NCBI GenBank assembly: GCA_903904855.1
Contig: CAIVEH010000216.1
Location: 28,751 to 92,750 of the forward strand
DNA length: 64,000 bases
From: an uncultured Bacteroidota bacterium
Lineage (GTDB): Bacteria; Bacteroidota; Bacteroidia; Chitinophagales; Chitinophagaceae
Direction: 5' to 3'
In this document: piece after piece, positions 58,893 to 64,000 of the stretch
Numbering within the stretch: position 1 is the stretch's first letter
Layout: the number at the start of each line of letters is the position of its first letter
Position numbers and translations under genes: made by a program
Notes under the pieces: model-generated
The model's input: only the letters and a program-made list of their open reading frames with translations
Told to the model about the DNA's origin: nothing
The model's database searches: none

Positions 58893-60908
58893 ATGAATCT
58901 GATGCGATACTTAAGGCTTACACTATTAATATTTCTGATTGCAACTGCCTTAACGCACAGCAGTTATGGTGAGGAATTCAACAGTAAATTAATTAAGGAG
59001 TACCTGGCTAAAGATAAATTTGAAATTGACACTGAAGCAGATGCAATTATTTTGTATGAAAGCCGGACCACTGAAATATCAGTGGAAACTGTTGGTAGCA
59101 ATTACTATTACAAGCAGCTTGAGCATATACATAAAATCATGAAGATTCTGAAATCTTCGGCTCTCAAGGAAGCTAACGTGCACATATTTTACAGAGATGA
59201 TGGGATAAGAGGATATATTTATAAGATAGTGGCGAAGACCTACAATTTATCCGGAGCAGAAGTAAAGGAAACTGAACTGTCGAAAGATGACATCTATAAA
59301 AAGCAGGTTAATGGTAATTTCTATGAGCTTGGATTTGCATTGCCCGGAGTAGTCGAAGGTTCGGTTATTGATTACTCTTACGATCATATTTCACCCGTAA
59401 GCGATTTCCTTCCTAAATGGGAAATACAGGGCGATTATCCGATACTAATGAACGTTTACAGGATTAAATATCCTGTTAGGTTTGAGTTCACTGCCATTAC
59501 GCATGTTTATGAGCCAATAAAGGATTTTCCAAGTGAGGCTGATTGTCTGGCCAGCCCTTATACGTTTTGCCATTATAGTTCCACCTTCAATATCAACGAT
59601 TTTAAAACAAATTTCTGGTTGCGCAGAAATATACCAGCTATCAAAAACGAACCTTATGTATACAATTTGCCAAATTATGTCGAGGATCTGATTTTGCAAC
59701 CTACCGGATTCCTTACCAGCACAGGAATGCAACATTTCGAAAATAGCTGGTCAAAAGTTGATGAGGAACTAATGAAAACTGAGCTTATTAAGTGCATTAC
59801 CAGGCGGAATTTATTTCTGGATGATATGATTGATTCCATTAGCAATAACTGCCATCAGGATACAATCAAAGCCATTTACAACTACGTCCGGGCTCATTAT
59901 CATTGTACCAATGAGCGGGGAATCAGTTCAAAAAAAGAATTGAAAGATGTATTCCGTGAGGGGCATGGAAATAATGCAGAGTTAAATGCTCTTCTCTGTG
60001 CTATGCTTGCCCGTGCAGGTATTAATGCATCTCCTCTTCTTCTGGGCACTACCGGGCATATTTCTCCTATTGCTGAATTTCCGGTAGCCGACCGGTTTAA
60101 TTACCTGGCTTGTATAGTTAGAATGGATACAGGATATATTCTCCTGGATGCTTCAGATAAGAGTAATATTTACAGTCAACTGTCTCCGGACTGTTATAAT
60201 GGATACGCCAGAATTATAAGTAAGGAGGGGAGTGGTATTATGCTTACTCCCCAGCAGCTTAAAGATAATTCAATAACAGCTATCAGAATTACATCAATGA
60301 CTGATAGCGGGGCTTTAATTGAAATTGTACAGAAACTAGGACTGATAAAGTCTGAAGGTTTACGGAAATCATGGGAAAAGGAGGAGAAAAAAAAGAAAAA
60401 TTATCTGGATGACTATGTGCATGAATTGCCCTCGAGTTTCAATATCACCAAAACCCGAATTGATAACCTGGAGAATCCGGATACCAATATTGTTGTTACC
60501 CTAAATGGAACAATTAGTTTTGATCCAGGGGCCAGCGTATTATATCTCAACTCGGTTTTAGTTAAGAACATTACCCAGAATCCATTCAAAGCCACTGTAA
60601 GGAATCTCCCTGTTGAATTTCCATATCTTTCTCAACACACTTATGTATTGAGCATACAATTGCCTGCTGATATGGAACCTGCTGATCTGCCTCCCCCATC
60701 CTTAACCAATCTGGAGCATGGTGCACTTACTTTTAAGAAAACATATGGATACTATACCGGGATGCATACAATATCAATCAATAGTACCTATAATGTCAAT
60801 GTTTTAAATTATCCTGTAGGATATTATGATGAGATCAGGAGTTTTTTCCAGGATATGATCAAGAAGGATAATGAAGTATTGACCATAAAAAAAATAGCTA
60901 AAAAGTGA
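58893..60908 (+). CDS. DUF3857 / transglutaminase-like protein
   Basis: Signal peptide MNLMRYLRLTLLIFLIATALTHSSYG; DUF3857 plus transglutaminase-like architecture (AIYNYVRAHYHCTNERG...GHGNNAELNALLCAMLARAGI). Confidence 0.82.
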   Translation: MNLMRYLRLTLLIFLIATALTHSSYGEEFNSKLIKEYLAKDKFEIDTEADAIILYESRTTEISVETVGSNYYYKQLEHIHKIMKILKSSALKEANVHIFYRDDGIRGYIYKIVAKTYNLSGAEVKETELSKDDIYKKQVNGNFYELGFALPGVVEGSVIDYSYDHISPVSDFLPKWEIQGDYPILMNVYRIKYPVRFEFTAITHVYEPIKDFPSEADCLASPYTFCHYSSTFNINDFKTNFWLRRNIPAIKNEPYVYNLPNYVEDLILQPTGFLTSTGMQHFENSWSKVDEELMKTELIKCITRRNLFLDDMIDSISNNCHQDTIKAIYNYVRAHYHCTNERGISSKKELKDVFREGHGNNAELNALLCAMLARAGINASPLLLGTTGHISPIAEFPVADRFNYLACIVRMDTGYILLDASDKSNIYSQLSPDCYNGYARIISKEGSGIMLTPQQLKDNSITAIRITSMTDSGALIEIVQKLGLIKSEGLRKSWEKEEKKKKNYLDDYVHELPSSFNITKTRIDNLENPDTNIVVTLNGTISFDPGASVLYLNSVLVKNITQNPFKATVRNLPVEFPYLSQHTYVLSIQLPADMEPADLPPPSLTNLEHGALTFKKTYGYYTGMHTISINSTYNVNVLNYPVGYYDEIRSFFQDMIKKDNEVLTIKKIAKK

Positions 60909-62827
60909 TCTCATTCCGGTATCTCCTGCTTTTAGTAATTTTGTCTGCTTCGTGGCAGCAAACTACCATTGCGGGTGAATTCAATTATTCTGCTTCAGCA
61001 ATACCAGCAATGCTCAAAGCCAATTCGAATGCAGTATTACGTTTAAGCCATACAGAAATTACAATTACTTCTGTAAATGAGATAAATATTAAGACCAGAT
61101 ACATTATCACAATCCTCAATGAGAAAGGGGAAGTTTATGGTTTCCTGAGAGAGTTGCAGGATAAATACGTCAGGGTGGAGCACATTTCCGGCTACCTTTA
61201 TTCAGCTGATGGCATGCAACAAAAAAAAATGAAGAAGTATGATGTAAAGGAGATAAGTCCTTTCAGCATTAATTTCATCGACGACATCCATTTCAAGGTA
61301 TATGATTTCGGCTGCAGGACATACCCCTATACCTGCGAATATGAAATTGAATCTAGTATCAGCAATTTTACCAGAATACCTGAATGGCATCCTCAGGAAG
61401 GGTATGACTTTGCTGTAGAGAGTGCCGATCTTGAAATTACCTACCCGAAAGATTTCACCTTCCGTTACCGGGGATTTCATATTGACCAGCTTTTAACACC
61501 TGTTGTTACAGAGAACGGATATCTTTTCAAAGCATCAGTCAGTAATCTTACTGTAGCCGAAAAGCCTGATGATTTTGCTAAAACCGAACATTTTTATCTT
61601 CCGGCAATCCTTTTTGCCACTGATAAATTTGTGATGGAAGACAATGAAGGCAGCATGGCTACCTGGAAGGATTTTGGCAAATTCTATTATACACTTAATG
61701 AACACCGGGATGAGTTGTCGGCGGAAATATTAAAAACAGTTCATCAACTGACCGATACCTGTACTACAGTTCTCAGCAAAATAAACCGGCTATACGATTA
61801 CCTGAAGAAAAACACACGTTATGTGAGTATTCAGCTGGGTATAGGCGGATGGCAGGCATTTGATGCAAAATTTGTTGCTGAGAAAGGCTATGGCGATTGT
61901 AAAGCGTTGAGCAACTACATGAAGGCACTTCTGAAAGAAGCCGGAATAACTGCTTACCAGGCTTTGGCTTTTGCCGGTGAAGATGACACACACAAAATGA
62001 TACCTGATTTCCCCTCCAATATATTTAATCATGTTATCGTATGTGTGCCACAGAAAGAGGATACTATCTGGATTGAATGTACTTCCAAAACCCTGCCTGC
62101 TGGGTATTTATCTGCTTTCAGCGATAACAGGGATGTTCTGATGCTTACACCCGATGGAGGCATTCCTGTTAAGACTCCGCAGAATAAGCCCGGATTTAAT
62201 CAGTTGTGCAGGGCAGCCAATATTGTTATCAATGAGAAAGATGAAATGAAAGGAAATGTTGTCCTGAAATATAGTGGTTACTTCTGGGAAAAAGAGCAAC
62301 ACCGGGTTATAGATGAATCAAAATCGAAAGTAGATAATTACCTGAATGCCAAGTTTAGATTGGGCAGTTATGCTATAGGAAATTATAAGATTTCCGAAAA
62401 CAAAATTGGGATAATCCCTAACCTTGTTGAAACTATACCCATAAGTGGTGAAGGAAATTTATCCCGGAGCCAGCAACGGTTATTTCTTTCGCCACGTATC
62501 TTCGGTTTACACATTACATCGCCTTCTTTCAATGTTAGAAAGGAGCCATTTGAATTGCATCAAACCTACGAGATACTGGATACCATGATTTTCAACTTGC
62601 CTGGCAATTATAAACTAGAACCAACTGTCGGAAGCAATCTTAATTTTCCGTTTGCCAGTTATTCCTGCAAGTCTGAGGTAATTAATAAGAACATACTAAA
62701 AGTAACAATTGCTTACAAACAGACAAGTGGTGTGTATACACCAGAGCAATTTGCAGATTACATTCGGCTCTATAAGCAAATAAGCGCTGATGACGATACC
62801 AAACTTGTTCTCACTAAAGTCGAATAG
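60905..62827 (+). CDS. DUF3857 / transglutaminase-like protein (tandem paralog)
   Basis: GTG start overlapping the previous TGA; 'LYDYLKKNTRYVSIQLGIGGWQAFDAKFVAEKGYGDCKALSNYMKALLKEAGI' with catalytic Cys context. Confidence 0.88.
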   Translation: MISFRYLLLLVILSASWQQTTIAGEFNYSASAIPAMLKANSNAVLRLSHTEITITSVNEINIKTRYIITILNEKGEVYGFLRELQDKYVRVEHISGYLYSADGMQQKKMKKYDVKEISPFSINFIDDIHFKVYDFGCRTYPYTCEYEIESSISNFTRIPEWHPQEGYDFAVESADLEITYPKDFTFRYRGFHIDQLLTPVVTENGYLFKASVSNLTVAEKPDDFAKTEHFYLPAILFATDKFVMEDNEGSMATWKDFGKFYYTLNEHRDELSAEILKTVHQLTDTCTTVLSKINRLYDYLKKNTRYVSIQLGIGGWQAFDAKFVAEKGYGDCKALSNYMKALLKEAGITAYQALAFAGEDDTHKMIPDFPSNIFNHVIVCVPQKEDTIWIECTSKTLPAGYLSAFSDNRDVLMLTPDGGIPVKTPQNKPGFNQLCRAANIVINEKDEMKGNVVLKYSGYFWEKEQHRVIDESKSKVDNYLNAKFRLGSYAIGNYKISENKIGIIPNLVETIPISGEGNLSRSQQRLFLSPRIFGLHITSPSFNVRKEPFELHQTYEILDTMIFNLPGNYKLEPTVGSNLNFPFASYSCKSEVINKNILKVTIAYKQTSGVYTPEQFADYIRLYKQISADDDTKLVLTKVE

Positions 62828-63023
62828 AGATCTGTATTTGTAAGCTTATTGGACATGGCCAAACAAGTTAGAAGGTAGATTGCTCTACAAGATTGTAACA
62901 GTGTTAGAGAGTTCCTTTAATGGTTGAATAATTATCTGATTCTAATGCGATATTTCATTCAGAGATGTAACTTCATTTATGTGCCTGCGAATCTGCTAAT
63001 GAGGAATTATTTGGAAAGGGTAG

Positions 63024-63058
63024 GGGCTTACCTTCTCTTTTCGGAAAGGTTAGAGGTG
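63024..63058 (-). pseudogene. Degenerate 5S rRNA fragment
   Basis: ggggcttaccttctcttttcggaaaggttagaggtgaa vs cgggcttaacttctctgttcggaaagggaagaggtgaa in the 5S copies. Confidence 0.65.
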
Positions 63059-63069
63059 AATATTATTAA

Positions 63070-63104
63070 AACAAAAACGCCCCGACTTTCGAAGGGGCGT
63101 TTTA
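63070..63104 (-). terminator. Terminator of 5S copy 1
   Basis: AAAACGCCCCGACTTTCGAAGGGGCGTTTT hairpin. Confidence 0.8.
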
Positions 63105-63109
63105 AAAGA

Positions 63110-63222
63110 ATATGGCAGCTACCTACTCTCCCGCATTGTTGTGCAGTACCATCGGTCCCGAATGCTTTCGGGACGGGCTTAACTTCTCTGTTCGGAAAGG
63201 GAAGAGGTGAACACCGCCGGCA
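63110..63222 (-). rRNA. 5S rRNA copy 1, 5'-truncated and with an extra hairpin (possible pseudogene)
   Basis: Minus strand TGCCGGCGGTGTTCACCTCTTCCCTTTCCGAACAGAGAAGTTAAGCCC[GTCCCGAAAGCATTCGGGAC]CGATGGTACTGCACAACAATGCGGGAGAGTAGGTAGCTGCCATA. Confidence 0.75.
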
Positions 63223-63831
63223 TTAGTTAAGCCCTTTACAATATCCCAAATAAAACGTCGCTTTATACTGTCCATCTTCAATTGGAGTATCGAGTGTTAT
63301 TAATAGGTCATTTTTGTTCAATATTTTCCGACCAAGTCTATATGGTTTCTCTGTTTTGTAAGTTAAAAAGAGCGTGTCTTTAACTTGTGAAAAAGTGTCT
63401 GAAAAATATTCGCTGTATCCAAATACACCTGACCAAAGCAATACAAAAGTACTATCACGATAAAATTTTAATGTTGCCTGATTTTGCGTCCCTTCAAAAC
63501 AAGCTCTTAGTACTACTTTCCCCTCTGATGGTGCTGAGGATAATTTGAAGGGGCTTAGAAATGTATACCATATCGGCAATGCATATATGATCCTGGGTAG
63601 GCAATACTTAAAAGTTAACCTACGTATGTTGTAGACAATTTTAAAACTTTCAAGTAATAAATTGATAACAATAAACAAGAAGGATAAAACAATCAGAAGA
63701 ATAACAGACAGAAAAAATAAACCCGTCAGGTATTTGTCAATGTGATAAAAGAAGATAATAAGCAACAGATATAAGGTTGTTGCGACAGTAGCTGTGAAAA
63801 TTCCATTTTTTTGTAAGAATTGTTTTATCAT
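63223..63831 (-). CDS. Hypothetical membrane protein inserted between 5S copies
   Basis: 202 aa; two N-terminal TM helices; stop codon abuts the 5S fragment. Confidence 0.65.
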   Translation of the reverse strand: MIKQFLQKNGIFTATVATTLYLLLIIFFYHIDKYLTGLFFLSVILLIVLSFLFIVINLLLESFKIVYNIRRLTFKYCLPRIIYALPIWYTFLSPFKLSSAPSEGKVVLRACFEGTQNQATLKFYRDSTFVLLWSGVFGYSEYFSDTFSQVKDTLFLTYKTEKPYRLGRKILNKNDLLITLDTPIEDGQYKATFYLGYCKGLN

Positions 63832-63847
63832 CGCGCTTACTAAAGTA

Positions 63848-63888
63848 AAAAAAAAAGTCCCAACCGTTTAAGGTTAGGACTTTTAAAA
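63848..63888 (-). terminator. Terminator of 5S copy 2
   Basis: AAAAGTCCCAACC-GTTTA-AGGTTAGGACTTTT hairpin. Confidence 0.75.
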
Positions 63889-63890
63889 GA

Positions 63891-64000
63891 ATATGGCAGC
63901 TACCTACTCTCCCGCATTGTTGTGCAGTACCATCGGCCATGGCGGGCTTAACTTCTCTGTTCGGAAAGGGAAGAGGTGAACACCGCCGGCAATACCACCA
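63891..64000 (-). rRNA. 5S rRNA copy 2 (5' end at or just beyond window edge)
   Basis: Minus strand TGGTGGTATTGCCGGCGGTGTTCACC...CCGAACAGAGAAGTTAAGCCCGCCATGGCCGATGGTACTGC...GTAGCTGCCATA; 5'/3' ends can pair. Confidence 0.9.

Noticed and set aside
63120-63226. C-terminal part of ORF 62924..63226 (+)
   Set aside because: Translates antisense 5S rRNA sequence; not a protein-coding region.

Overview
This 64 kb window looks like a Bacteroidetes (Chitinophagaceae-like) chromosome: type IX secretion (T9SS) C-terminal domains, TAnnTTTG promoter boxes, DUF3857 and YwqK-type proteins. Housekeeping blocks include a leucine/glutamate-type dehydrogenase, an acyl-CoA ligase, gpmI, rimP-nusA-infB, a PpiD/SurA-like foldase, hutH, a ferredoxin reductase, a GH3/beta-lactamase fusion, an M3 peptidase, two overlapping DUF3857 proteins and a 5S rRNA region. 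Around 23.1-41.3 kb lies an AT-rich accessory region that starts at a tRNA(CAU) gene. It carries DUF3871, a Sak4-like RecA ATPase with a possible SSB-like partner (duplicated 8 kb away), a 17-bp iteron-like array, a putative minimal family-A DNA polymerase, a PLD-nuclease/WG-repeat fusion, a PLD-like + membrane-protein gene pair, a filamentous-phage-type Rep, a MerR-like excisionase and a U32-like Fe-S barrel protein. I see no recognisable integrase. Smaller-scale observations: a truncated group II intron placed just after a terminator, a tRNA-flank palindrome repeated at that intron's broken end, an attenuator-like hairpin at the rimP start codon, a PIN toxin pseudogene with two stops at apparent Gln codons, a cluster of gene fragments at 55.2-56.3 kb, and a multi-copy 5S array containing an altered copy with an ORF between copies. 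All family names are by-eye assignments; no database search was run.
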